DNA of 47,948 nucleotides from Fibrobacterota bacterium. Lineage in GTDB: Bacteria > Fibrobacterota > Chitinivibrionia > Chitinivibrionales > FEN-1185. Location of the stretch: the NCBI GenBank assembly GCA_003165595.1, contig PLWQ01000014.1, forward strand, positions 2,084 to 50,031, given 5' to 3'. This document shows, piece by piece, positions 32,529 through 40,985 of this stretch (within the stretch, counting starts at the first letter, position 1; every line of letters begins with the position of its first letter). Below the pieces are notes generated by a model. That model saw only the letters and a list, made by a program, of their open reading frames with translations, ran no database searches and had not been told where the DNA came from. A program made the translations under genes and the position numbers.

Positions 32529-33551
32529 ATGAATACCATGCGCCTGGGCAAAACCAATCTCATGGTGGGTAGCAGCGGATTCGGCGCCCTGCCCATCCAG
32601 CGACTTTCCAAACAGGAATCGGTGCGCCTGCTTTGCAAAGCGCGCGAGAGCGGCATGACCTTTTTCGATACCGCGCGCATGTACTCGGACAGCGAGGAAA
32701 AGATCGGCGAGGCCTTTTCCGGCGATCGGCAGGCCGTGGTGATAGCCACCAAGACGCTGGCAACCACCCGGGCCGGCGTGACGGCAGACTTGGCGGTGAG
32801 TCTGGCGAACCTCAAAACCGATTACGTTGACATACTCCAATTGCACAACCCCGCAACGCTGCCTGATCCGCTGGATATCAACGGCCCGTATGCGGCGCTG
32901 CTCGAGGCCAGGAAAAAGGGTATGGTCCGTTTTTTCGGCATTTCGAATCACAGTCTGGAAAAGGCGGTTGCGGCTGCACAGTCCGGGTTGTACGACACGG
33001 TTCAATTCCCCCTAAGCTCGCTTTCGTCCGACAAGGACCTCACCATTGTGACGGCCTGTATGGAAGCGGACGCGGGCCTCATCGCCATGAAGGCCCTTTC
33101 CGGCGGACTTGTGACCAATGCGGCAACGACCTTCGCCTTTCTGCGGCAATACCCGACCGTGCTTCCCATCTGGGGCATCCAGCGCGAGTCGGAGCTCGAC
33201 GAATTCCTGCGAATGGAGGAGGAACCGCCGCTCCTTGACACACGCATGTGGGAGCTTATTGCCAAAGACAGGCAGGAGCTTGGCGGCAGGTTCTGCCGGG
33301 GGTGCGGATACTGTATGCCGTGCCCCGCGGGCATCCAGATCAACTGGGCGGCGCGTATGTCGTTGCTGTTGCGCCGGGCGCCGTATCAGGGTTTTCTCAC
33401 CGACGAATGGAACGCTACAATGGGCAGGATTCGCGATTGTACAGAGTGCGGAAACTGCCGGAGCAAGTGTCCCTATGGCCTGGATACGCCCGAGTTGCTC
33501 AGGATGAATCTTGACGACTACGAACGCTTCCGGGACGAGCATCGGGCATGA
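32529..33551 (+). CDS. aldo/keto reductase with C-terminal [4Fe-4S] ferredoxin segment
   Basis: A 340-aa protein. Residues 1-260 form an AKR barrel: MRLGKTNLMVGSSGFG, MTFFDTARMYSDSEEKIGEAF (catalytic Asp/Tyr), VVIATKT (Lys) and VDILQLHNP (His), then IGISNHS-like FFGISNHSLEKA. The C-terminus has two cysteine clusters, CRGCGYCMPCP and CTECGNCRSKCP, enough for two [4Fe-4S] clusters. Such ferredoxin-fused AKRs are common in anaerobes and presumably pass electrons between the nicotinamide site and the clusters. The substrate is unknown. No clear ribosome binding site precedes ATG 32529; ATG 32538 is possible. Confidence 0.92.
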   Translation: MNTMRLGKTNLMVGSSGFGALPIQRLSKQESVRLLCKARESGMTFFDTARMYSDSEEKIGEAFSGDRQAVVIATKTLATTRAGVTADLAVSLANLKTDYVDILQLHNPATLPDPLDINGPYAALLEARKKGMVRFFGISNHSLEKAVAAAQSGLYDTVQFPLSSLSSDKDLTIVTACMEADAGLIAMKALSGGLVTNAATTFAFLRQYPTVLPIWGIQRESELDEFLRMEEEPPLLDTRMWELIAKDRQELGGRFCRGCGYCMPCPAGIQINWAARMSLLLRRAPYQGFLTDEWNATMGRIRDCTECGNCRSKCPYGLDTPELLRMNLDDYERFRDEHRA

Positions 33552-33862
33552 ACGCAGGCCCGATGCTCGAACGGACCCCCGGTCAACCGAAGCATCTCGA
33601 ACCGGCCTCAAGATCACCGTATACACCGTGAGTACAGAAAGTGCATTTTGGGGCCTGTTTTATCCATCAGAGCAATCGTTGTCTTGCTAAATTATTACGT
33701 GGGGGATCATTATACATCTTTCAACGGACAATCTTGGACCTGTGGGGGGATAGGGTTGCGTTGAGAGGGTACTTTGATGGGACAAAAGGCCGTGCGAAAG
33801 CCGGTCTTTTGTCCCTTTCCTTTCTTCGCGCACTGGCCGGCCCCAGGTGGGCGCCGGAAGAT
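33552..33862. other. gene-free intergenic region between convergent genes
   Basis: It lies between the aldo/keto reductase and the CcsA-like gene, which point toward each other. Besides the bidirectional-looking hairpin at 33779-33823 nothing distinctive was found. A short open frame (33641-33946) runs into the CcsA gene in antisense and has no support. Confidence 0.55.
33779..33823. terminator. long hairpin between convergent genes
   Basis: GGGACAAAAGGCCG (33779-33792) pairs with CGGTCTTTTGTCCC (33802-33815) with one mismatch, followed by TTTCCTTTCTT. It suits termination of the plus-strand reductase and, being symmetric, could also serve the minus-strand cytochrome genes. Confidence 0.75.
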
Positions 33863-35752
33863 CTACACTGCGCGCTTCCAGGTCATAAAGAACGTCACTG
33901 CCGCGGCAGCGAGGAATACGGCCTCAAAGATAAGAAAAGTGTATAGCGCGGTAACCCCTGTGGTTGTAAACCCGTACGAATGCATTCCGATGCCGAGGAG
34001 ATTCACGCCGATCCACGCAAACATCACCAGTACCAGGCTCAAAATCGCGCCGATTGCCATGCCCTGCTGTTTCACAACTCCCGCCGATCGAGCGTGAAAT
34101 ACCACCGCGCACCACAGGATAATGAGCAGAGCGCCGTTTTCCTTGGGATCCCAACCCCAGAACCTGCCCCAGCTCTGATCGGCCCACATGCCGCCGAGCA
34201 TGGTGCCTATTACCGTGAACACCAGGCCAAACGCGAGAATGCCGTACAGGGCGCTCGACGTTGAGACGAGCCGTTCCTCCGGCGTTCTCAAAAAGAGCTT
34301 CTTTACGAGGTACACATGACCGATGACGCCGGCGCAGCAGCACCCCGCGTAGCCAAGCGTTACCGACATGATGTGCGTGGTAAGCCAGAAATTCGAGTTG
34401 AGCACAGCCGCGATCATTCCCATGGAGTCTTCGCCGACGTTGTATCTGCCGGCCAAGTGGAGAAAGAAAAATCCGCACAACGAAGAAATAAGCAGGCCGA
34501 GCGATTTCCTCTGTATCAGTTCCAGCACCAGTCCGAGGACCGCGCAGGCCCATGCCACAAAAAGGAATGTTTCGTAAATCGTTGCAAGGGGCGGACGGTG
34601 CAGGATAATCACGCGGGCTACAAGCCCGAAGGTGTGCGGCGCCAGCGCGGCGCAGATGAGAACGAACGCAAGCGTCCGGGCCCAGCGCGGTGAGAACACG
34701 GTAACGAGCATCAGCGCCAGGATTGCCGCAAGCCCATAGAGTATTTTCGCTTTTGCAAAGGGGTCGATCCGGTTGTACAGAAGCTCGATGCCGGGAGAAG
34801 GCGGCTGCGCGGTCCGGCGCACCGCTGCATTGAACAAAGCTACCGCTGCGGCAAAACCCTTTGCATCGCCCGAAATAAAGGCAGCGCGCATCGATGCGAG
34901 CGAAGAAATGTCGGCGCGGGCCTGCGCGCCGCTGCCGGCGTCGAGCATCACAATCCAAGGACACAGCCATTCTTCCCTGCCGTCAACGATTTTCGGGATG
35001 ATATGAAACGGCTGGTCTCCACGGGACTGGCGCCAGCGCTGGAGGGCCTGCGAGAGCGACATCATGGTCATGTCGAATACCGACCACCCCGCCTTGTCCT
35101 TTTGCTCGGCAGCGGCGGCGGCCTGCACGATCCTGTCGAAACAGGGCGAAAGGTCGTAAAAGGAAAGCTGCTCCGCGGCAGGACTGATGCCGAGAAGATT
35201 GCGCGAAGCAGAATCCCTGACGGCAAACTCCGGATAGGGCATCAGGAACATGAGCACAGACGAAATCTCAAGGTAGTCCTGCAGGTTGCGCGACACACGA
35301 ACCACTTCATTCTCGAACAGGGTGCGTTCTTTGGCGTCTTTGGCTTCCGCTTCCCGGGCCATGCCCGTGAGCTGGTGATAGCCTCGCTTTATGTCGTTGA
35401 AGCTGTACCGCCTCCGCTTCTCGGGCAAAACGCCGATTGCATCAACAACTTCCGGATTATTGATAAGGAACACCTTGTCGTCGGCCGCGGTGAGCGGCAG
35501 GAAGATCACGCGCGCGAGCCACAGCGTGGGCGACATGCCGTGGATGCCTGCGCGGCCGGAGAACTGCATGAGCAGGGACCGTGCATACGAGTCGAGCGGC
35601 TTGAGCCGTCCGTTGTCGAGTATCATTGTTGACGCAAAGTCGTCGGTTTTCGGGTACGAAGTTTCTGGAATGGCTCCGGACGCGCCTTCGGCAAAAAGCG
35701 CCACCGCGCAAGCGGCTGCAGCGAAAACGGCACAGCGGAAGGAAACAATCAT
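33863..35752 (-). CDS. ccsA: System II cytochrome c synthesis protein, CcsA/ResC type with extracytoplasmic N-terminal domain
   Basis: A 629-aa protein; ATG 35752 overlaps the resB stop, with GGGAGG upstream. A signal-like segment (residues 1-25) is followed by about 320 mostly soluble residues (TYPKTDDFA-type start, RLKPLDSYARSLLMQFSG), then eight or so membrane segments. The haem-handling WWD motif is WADQSWGRFWGWDPKENGALL near residue 535; flanking His residues (for example in LTTHIMSVTLGYA) would bind haem. The family transports haem out and attaches it to apocytochrome c with ResB. The long N-terminal domain before the first membrane helices resembles that of CcsA proteins of Bacteroidetes and deltaproteobacteria. 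Confidence 0.93.
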   Translation of the reverse strand: MIVSFRCAVFAAAACAVALFAEGASGAIPETSYPKTDDFASTMILDNGRLKPLDSYARSLLMQFSGRAGIHGMSPTLWLARVIFLPLTAADDKVFLINNPEVVDAIGVLPEKRRRYSFNDIKRGYHQLTGMAREAEAKDAKERTLFENEVVRVSRNLQDYLEISSVLMFLMPYPEFAVRDSASRNLLGISPAAEQLSFYDLSPCFDRIVQAAAAAEQKDKAGWSVFDMTMMSLSQALQRWRQSRGDQPFHIIPKIVDGREEWLCPWIVMLDAGSGAQARADISSLASMRAAFISGDAKGFAAAVALFNAAVRRTAQPPSPGIELLYNRIDPFAKAKILYGLAAILALMLVTVFSPRWARTLAFVLICAALAPHTFGLVARVIILHRPPLATIYETFLFVAWACAVLGLVLELIQRKSLGLLISSLCGFFFLHLAGRYNVGEDSMGMIAAVLNSNFWLTTHIMSVTLGYAGCCCAGVIGHVYLVKKLFLRTPEERLVSTSSALYGILAFGLVFTVIGTMLGGMWADQSWGRFWGWDPKENGALLIILWCAVVFHARSAGVVKQQGMAIGAILSLVLVMFAWIGVNLLGIGMHSYGFTTTGVTALYTFLIFEAVFLAAAAVTFFMTWKRAV

Positions 35753-36900
35753 GGCGCCTCCCGTTTGCGAATATGAATAATGAGCTTGGTGCAGAAATGG
35801 AGGAGCAGCCCGGCAGCCAGGAGAAATCCGGCCACGTAGGGGAGCCATTTGCCTCGGTTCTCCACCACCGCAAACGTGGACGACCGGCGCCCGCCCGTTT
35901 GCGAGTACGACGACTGATAAAAGGTGTAGTGGCGGTACCTGAACGGCTTGTTCATCGAAATCACGGCTTCGCGGTCGATGTCGGAACCTTTGGCGCGCAC
36001 CGTGCTCCGGTACTGCCGCGCCATTTGGGTCCCGGCATAGTCTTCCTTGACAAACTTGATAAGCGCTAAGGCAAGAGGCAGCGGCACAGGTTTGCGACGG
36101 ACCGCGCAGTACAGCGTATCGGCGCCGCAGGGTATGCACACCGGTTCGCTTGCGCCGCCGTACACAACCCGGCGGGTTCCGGCGCCCGCGGCCGCCGAAA
36201 CGGTGACCACGACCCCTGGAATATTATCCGACGGGTCGGAAGCGGCGCTTTGCGCCTCAATGGAATCGATGGCCGCGGGCATCGGCATGCGGGCCGAGGA
36301 ATCGGCCAGTGGCATCTGGCGCATGAGCGCGACGCAGTTCGGGTACGCGTCTTCGACCAGAACCGACGCTCCCGGCAGAGCCGAGCGGTATGCATGCCCC
36401 GTGCGCAATGTGTCGAGACTCATTGCCCACGGCGTGCCTGGTTTCGTTTTTGTCCAGGTAGCCAGATCCCAGGAATGGTACGACAGTGATTCGTTCGAGG
36501 TTTCGCCTTCCCAGAGCGCAAGGAACGATTCCCGGGCGGTATACGAAACGATGCCGCCGCCGACCAAGAGAACGAGCACTCCCAAATGCGTGATGATTAT
36601 GCCGGCCTTTGCCGGTCTCCATTCCTGTTTGAAAACGAGCATCGCCGCTTGATTAAGGATGAGCGCGGCGGCGGCAAGCAGAACGCCGGGAAACGGAACG
36701 ATCCCGGCGATAAGCACGATCCACGAGCTGAAGAACCGCGTCTTTGCGGCATAGATGCCGTGGTCGATCTGGTAGAGCGTTCCCCACAATACCAGTATGC
36801 ACAGGACAATCAGGCAGATCACCGTGGTGTACAGGGACAGAAACGGCGAAGAGAAAATCCTTGCTGCAGAAAGCGGTTTCTTTGGGGCGGAATGGGTCAT
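35749..36900 (-). CDS. resB: ResB/Ccs1-type cytochrome c biogenesis protein
   Basis: A 383-aa membrane protein and partner of CcsA in System II cytochrome c maturation. Three N-terminal membrane segments (residues 18-115: FLSLYTTVICLIVLCILVLWGTLYQ, a second near 55-80, a third at IIITHLGVLVLLVGGGIV) precede a large extracytoplasmic domain, and a last segment (YVAGFLLAAGLLLHFC) lies near the end. Motifs include RFRHYTFYQSSY-like FRYRHYTFYQSSYSQTGG. The start is ATG 36900; the ribosome binding site is poor. The stop overlaps the ccsA start by four bases, so the two proteins are made together. No c-type cytochrome gene is in the window. Confidence 0.9.
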   Translation of the reverse strand: MTHSAPKKPLSAARIFSSPFLSLYTTVICLIVLCILVLWGTLYQIDHGIYAAKTRFFSSWIVLIAGIVPFPGVLLAAAALILNQAAMLVFKQEWRPAKAGIIITHLGVLVLLVGGGIVSYTARESFLALWEGETSNESLSYHSWDLATWTKTKPGTPWAMSLDTLRTGHAYRSALPGASVLVEDAYPNCVALMRQMPLADSSARMPMPAAIDSIEAQSAASDPSDNIPGVVVTVSAAAGAGTRRVVYGGASEPVCIPCGADTLYCAVRRKPVPLPLALALIKFVKEDYAGTQMARQYRSTVRAKGSDIDREAVISMNKPFRYRHYTFYQSSYSQTGGRRSSTFAVVENRGKWLPYVAGFLLAAGLLLHFCTKLIIHIRKREAP

Positions 36901-37183
36901 AATGCCATCACAGAGGATTGACTCGGTCGAGCCATGCAAATCGCCTGCGCCTGTGCGCTATGGCGTCCGTGGTAAAATACCACTTTGCGACCTGATGCTG
37001 GCACGACATTTTGCAATGGTGAGCCGCCGGACCCCCTTTGCATGAGCAGTGAAATTACGGGGACGATACAGGCTGGATGCATTTTCTTGTGCGAAATTCT
37101 TCCAGAATTGGTATTTTACAGCATAAGCTCTTGGTCGAGAAACAGCCTCGGCGGCCACTGTCTCTTAAAGGGGGGGGATTGTC

Positions 37184-38893
37184 ATGCTCAGATTTGCCGG
37201 CATATCTGCTGTACTCGTTTGTTGTCTCACAACATTGACATTTGCCGACATCGTCGGCCACATTGCCGACACGGTGACGCACGCTTCAATAGCGAACGTC
37301 AAGGTTACCGTCATCGGAACCACGTCGACCGCCACCACGGATGGCCAGGGGAATTTCACCATTCCCACAACCTTCGCGGTCGCCGTGCCCGCTCCTGCCG
37401 GCAGCGCCGCCGGACTGCGGCCGATCCTCAGGGATCGATTGCTGGCACTTGACGCTCCGGATAACATCCTCGCCGTTTCCATTGTAAATTCCCGGGGCAC
37501 GGCTGTGTTCTACCGTGACCTCCGGCAAAGCGCGACGCAGCGCGCGTCGGTGCAGGTGCCGGCCCTGGCGCAAGGAATGTATCTGGTGGACGTCGCCCTT
37601 GCGCGTGCGCACGTGACGCTGCGGCTGCTGAGCGCGGGCGGCCGTATGGAATTGGCCCCTGAAGCGGTTCGTGCGGAAAGCGGGCAGGCGAGCCTGGCAA
37701 AGCGGGACGCGGTCACCACCTACGCGGTATCATGCGAAAACGCCGCCTACAAAACGCGCGAGGCAAACGTGATCGATTCCGGCGTCAACGAAATCCGCCT
37801 CGTGCCTGCGTCGTCTTCTTCCTATTACTACTTTGAGCCCGTCCAGCTTGACGACGGCATCACCACCGGCACGGTCAAGGCAGCTTCCATGAGCCAGTCG
37901 CTTATGGAAGGGGCGGCGCTCAAGGCCCTCAACAAGGTCAACTGCCACGAGATCCACAGCATTCTTGTTTGCAAAGATTCCAAGCTCGTGTTCGAAGAGT
38001 ATTTTTACGGCAACAACGACACCATCAACTTCGAGAACAACGTTTCCCGCGTCTCCAACGGCAACATCCAATGGTCGCGCACGCTCAAACATTATATCGC
38101 CTCGGCCACCAAAGCGATCACCTCCACGGTTGTATCAATTGCGCTTGACAAAATGGGGCTTACCCCCGACGAGAAGATCGCAAAATACCTGCCTTCATAT
38201 TCGGCCCTGTTCACGGGTCAGAAGGCGAACCTCACACTCAAGAACTGCCTTAACATGGAGTCGGGGCTCGACTGGAACGAATGGGGCGGGCCGGACCTCA
38301 ATAACATGTGGAGCGTCTCCGATACCGACTTTACCGCCTTTGTGCTCAATCACAATAGCCGGTCGACGCCCGGGACCGAATGGGTGTATTGCAGCGGATT
38401 GCCCAATGTGGAGCTGCACGTTGTCCAGAACATGGTCCAGGACTCGGCGGCCAGGTTCATCCGCCAGAACCTGCTTGCGCCGCTCGGCATCACCGACATC
38501 AAGTGGGAAACCCAGCACGGCAAAGGCATGCTGCCCGAAGGCGCGGCGCGGCTCTTTATCCGGCCGCGCGACATGCTCAAATGGGGAATGACGTGCCTTA
38601 ACAACGGGCAATGGCAGGGAGTGCAGGTGATTCCGTCCGCGTGGCTGACGGCGTGCCGCCAGGTCCAGTACAACGGCAACTACAGCAACCATTTCTGGAT
38701 CACCACGTACACCTATGGAACCAAGACCGCCACCGCGTTCGCCGCGGAAGGGGACGGCGGCAATTACATCTGCATGTTTCCCTCGCTCAACATGGTGGTG
38801 GTGTTTACCGGCGGACTGTATCTCGAGTCGCCAACGTACGACAACCAGATTACGGATTTCTTGACAAACTATATACTTCCGGCGGCGGGATAG
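37184..38893 (+). CDS. secreted class C beta-lactamase-like serine hydrolase with N-terminal accessory domains
   Basis: A 569-aa protein; a G-rich ribosome binding site (GGGGGGG) lies 6 bases before ATG 37184. Order: signal peptide (1-21), a carboxypeptidase-regulatory-like beta domain (DIVGHIADTVTHASIANVKVTV, about 22-65), a segment resembling a sorting domain (LAVSIVNSRGTAVFYRDL...GMYLVDVALARAHV, about 90-150) placed internally, and a penicillin-binding/beta-lactamase class C domain (about 220-565). Active-site motifs: SATK (S-x-x-K), YCSGLPN (Y-x-S) and GDGGN near the end. Such hydrolases include esterases and D-peptidases; the substrate is unknown. It is divergent from resB with a 283-base gap. 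It may act outside the cell. Confidence 0.88.
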   Translation: MLRFAGISAVLVCCLTTLTFADIVGHIADTVTHASIANVKVTVIGTTSTATTDGQGNFTIPTTFAVAVPAPAGSAAGLRPILRDRLLALDAPDNILAVSIVNSRGTAVFYRDLRQSATQRASVQVPALAQGMYLVDVALARAHVTLRLLSAGGRMELAPEAVRAESGQASLAKRDAVTTYAVSCENAAYKTREANVIDSGVNEIRLVPASSSSYYYFEPVQLDDGITTGTVKAASMSQSLMEGAALKALNKVNCHEIHSILVCKDSKLVFEEYFYGNNDTINFENNVSRVSNGNIQWSRTLKHYIASATKAITSTVVSIALDKMGLTPDEKIAKYLPSYSALFTGQKANLTLKNCLNMESGLDWNEWGGPDLNNMWSVSDTDFTAFVLNHNSRSTPGTEWVYCSGLPNVELHVVQNMVQDSAARFIRQNLLAPLGITDIKWETQHGKGMLPEGAARLFIRPRDMLKWGMTCLNNGQWQGVQVIPSAWLTACRQVQYNGNYSNHFWITTYTYGTKTATAFAAEGDGGNYICMFPSLNMVVVFTGGLYLESPTYDNQITDFLTNYILPAAG

Positions 38894-39351
38894 AACATGA
38901 GTCATGATCACGTTTATGGCGGGGGAAGTTCAGTCTGTCTCAAATCTTGACAGTAGGTTTGGGCGTTTCCCCTTTTGTAGAGGCGCATGGCCATGCGCCT
39001 CTACAAAAGGGGTCGGCCCTCCCTCCGGGCTCGGCCGGTCGGCCTCGGTGCCGCCTGCCGCCAGGGCCTGTGGCCGCGGTCAGGCGGCACTGCGCTTTTG
39101 CGCACCGCTGCGGTCCTGCCTAACGCAAGCGTGCGAGCGACTGCTGCACGCATTGCAGGAAGGTGAGTGCGGAGAGCCGGGGTTCCGGAAGGAAGGTGGT
39201 TGACAAAAGATACTTCCGCGCGAGGCGATACGTCGTCACTTGCGGAAGATAGCGGGCGCAACAGGGCGATCATTGCTGCGCCAACGTGGTTCGCTGATCG
39301 AGCGGGTGTTGCCCAGGGCAGGCGCCCATCCTTTTCGAGAAGTCAGAAATC
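38894..39351. other. gene-free palindrome-rich region
   Basis: No credible gene is found between the serine hydrolase and GH105 genes. It contains a perfect 44-bp palindrome (38969-39012) and a second inverted repeat with 10-bp arms, GTGCCGCCTG (39048-39057) and CAGGCGGCAC (39081-39090). The rest is GC-rich with no recognised motif. The genes on either side converge here, so some of these hairpins may stop transcription. Confidence 0.6.
38969..39012. repeat. perfect 44-bp palindrome
   Basis: Two 22-base arms with no spacer: CCCCTTTTGTAGAGGCGCAT, then GG/CC at the centre, and the exact inverse. It contains GTAGAGGCGCATGGCCATGCGCCTCTAC, a form of intergenic repeat seen in many environmental genomes. 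It lies 75 bases after the serine hydrolase stop. Confidence 0.9.
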
Positions 39352-40803
39352 TCACCTCATCGTTACCGCAGTCGTTGCTGTAATACGACCATTTTCCTCT
39401 AGAACTATCCTGTACACGCCGGACACAAGATTGAGCGAGGCGAGGGAGACGGCATTGTCGCCTCTGCGCATTGCCTGTAACGACAGATTCGCAACAAGGC
39501 GTCCCCGCGCCGAAAGAACGCGGACTGAGGCCGACGCCGGGTTCGCAAGCCTGAAGAAAAGGGAAGCGCCCTTGACCGCGAGGAAGCGAGTCTTGTCAAA
39601 TGCAACCGAGGCAGCCGGAGATGCAGCGGTCGCTGCCGTCGCCCTCTGGTACATTTCGTAACCCGCCTGCAGGAACGCGCCTTCGCCTTCCGGCGAGGAG
39701 TTGTTGACATCCGCGCTGAGGTCGGTCCGTGGCATCCAGTCGACATGCTGGCAGCGCAGGAGCCTGCCGTCGGCGCCGATGTTCTTGACAAGGTCGCTCC
39801 ATGCCTTATTGATGCACGGATTGTACGTTGCGGAATCGAGGAGGCCGTTGCGGACCCCCCAAGCCATGGCAAAGCAGAAAAAAGCGGAGCCGCTGGTTTC
39901 CGGATCCGGGTAGTCGGGGTGGTCGAGCATGCAAGTGGTCCACAAACCCTGGTAGAGGGTATTGTTTCCCTGTTGAGCCTTGATTGCCGCACAGATGTCC
40001 TGGAACTGAGCGACAAACTGCGACCGGTTGGCGTAGGTCTTAGGCATATGGTCGAGTATTCTTGCCATCCCGCCGATCACCCAGGCCTCGCCGCATGACC
40101 AGAACATCGGCTTGCCATTGGGGCAGACATTTTTTGGTGGGATAAAGCTTCCATCCCTGTAGTAAAATTTGTAGGTCGTGTTGTACAGCGAGTCCGCGAC
40201 CAGTTCCCACCAGTTGGTCATGGAATCCAGGTAACCGGTCTGATTTGCCGCTTGACAATACAGTGTTATGGCGGGAGGTGCCATGTAAAGCGCGTCGCAC
40301 CACCACCAGCAGGTCTTGGGGTTAAGGTGTGATCCGAACAGGTGCGCCAGATTTTGTGCGGTACTGCTTATCATGTTGTTGTTCGCAGTTACCGGGTTCA
40401 GAAGGTAGATTTCGGAATAGGTCTGCGCGCAGCAGATATTGTCCGCAGTTGTTGTGTTCACACCGTTCCAAGGCAGCCAATTGAAATAGGTCGCCCAGCG
40501 CTTTGCGAAATTGAGGTATGTCGTGTCCTTTGAGGTATAATACATTGCCATGAGACCGGTCATAAACGATCCGACATCCCAGTCGTTTCCCTGGTTGGCC
40601 CCGTCATAGGGGTTCGGCTGGTCGCCTTTCCCGGCAGACGTGTGGTTGTAAAGGTTGGCAATGTCGGCGTAGGTCATGCGATAGTGCGCAACGCGTTTCA
40701 TGACGTTTGCAATGCTATCCGCGTCGAATTCGGTGAGGGCAAAAGACCGGTTGGCGCACAGCAATAATGTTGCTAAAACCAGCACGCGGCTTGGTGTGTT
40801 CAT
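39352..40803 (-). CDS. secreted GH105-like unsaturated glycuronyl hydrolase with sorting-type C-terminus
   Basis: A 483-aa protein; ATG 40803 has AAAGGAG 9 bases upstream. Signal peptide to about residue 23 (NRSFA). Residues 30-390 look like the six-hairpin (alpha/alpha)6 barrel of GH105/GH88: DWDVGSFMTGLMAMYY, KTCWWWCDALYMAPPAITLY with the catalytic-type Asp, MFWSCGEAWVIGGMARIL, PETSGSAFFCFAMAWGVRNGLL and EGEGAFLQAGYEMY. Such enzymes remove unsaturated uronic residues left by pectin or alginate-type lyases. The last 80 residues (RVLSARGRLVANLSL...SGVYRIVLEENG) are a sorting-type domain. It is last in the minus-strand CBM run but follows a terminator hairpin. Confidence 0.85.
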   Translation of the reverse strand: MNTPSRVLVLATLLLCANRSFALTEFDADSIANVMKRVAHYRMTYADIANLYNHTSAGKGDQPNPYDGANQGNDWDVGSFMTGLMAMYYTSKDTTYLNFAKRWATYFNWLPWNGVNTTTADNICCAQTYSEIYLLNPVTANNNMISSTAQNLAHLFGSHLNPKTCWWWCDALYMAPPAITLYCQAANQTGYLDSMTNWWELVADSLYNTTYKFYYRDGSFIPPKNVCPNGKPMFWSCGEAWVIGGMARILDHMPKTYANRSQFVAQFQDICAAIKAQQGNNTLYQGLWTTCMLDHPDYPDPETSGSAFFCFAMAWGVRNGLLDSATYNPCINKAWSDLVKNIGADGRLLRCQHVDWMPRTDLSADVNNSSPEGEGAFLQAGYEMYQRATAATAASPAASVAFDKTRFLAVKGASLFFRLANPASASVRVLSARGRLVANLSLQAMRRGDNAVSLASLNLVSGVYRIVLEENGRITATTAVTMR

Positions 40804-40926
40804 CGGACTTTCTCCTTTTGCGATGAAGAGGACAATGGCAGGCATCACACTACAAAATAAGGAAAATTCCCGGGGTTTGAGAAGAAAAAATGCACACTTG
40901 CGCCGGGCTCTGCAAGTTGGGCATCA

Positions 40927-40958
40927 AAGAAAGGGACTCGAAGCAGCGAGTCCCCTTT
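40927..40958. terminator. hairpin between the CBM6-like gene and GH105
   Basis: GGGACTCG (40933-40940) and CGAGTCCC (40947-40954) form a perfect stem. On the minus strand it is followed by TTTCTTTG, on the plus strand by CTTTT. It would end or attenuate transcription between the CBM6-like gene (stop 40986) and GH105 (start 40803). Confidence 0.78.
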
Positions 40959-40985
40959 TCCATTCACCAATCCTGTGTCAAAAGA

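Noticed and set aside
33641-33946. A 101-residue open frame in the gap after the aldo/keto reductase
   Set aside because: It covers the terminator hairpin at 33779 and ends inside the CcsA gene in antisense; no ribosome binding site.
35003-35632. A 209-residue open frame on the plus strand
   Set aside because: It lies entirely antisense to the CcsA-like gene, whose motifs and coupling to resB are clear.
36999-37015. Sigma-54-like sequence TGGCACGACATTTTGCA ahead of the serine hydrolase gene
   Set aside because: The -24 and -12 parts look good, but GG and GC are 11 bases apart instead of 10, which normally abolishes sigma-54 recognition.
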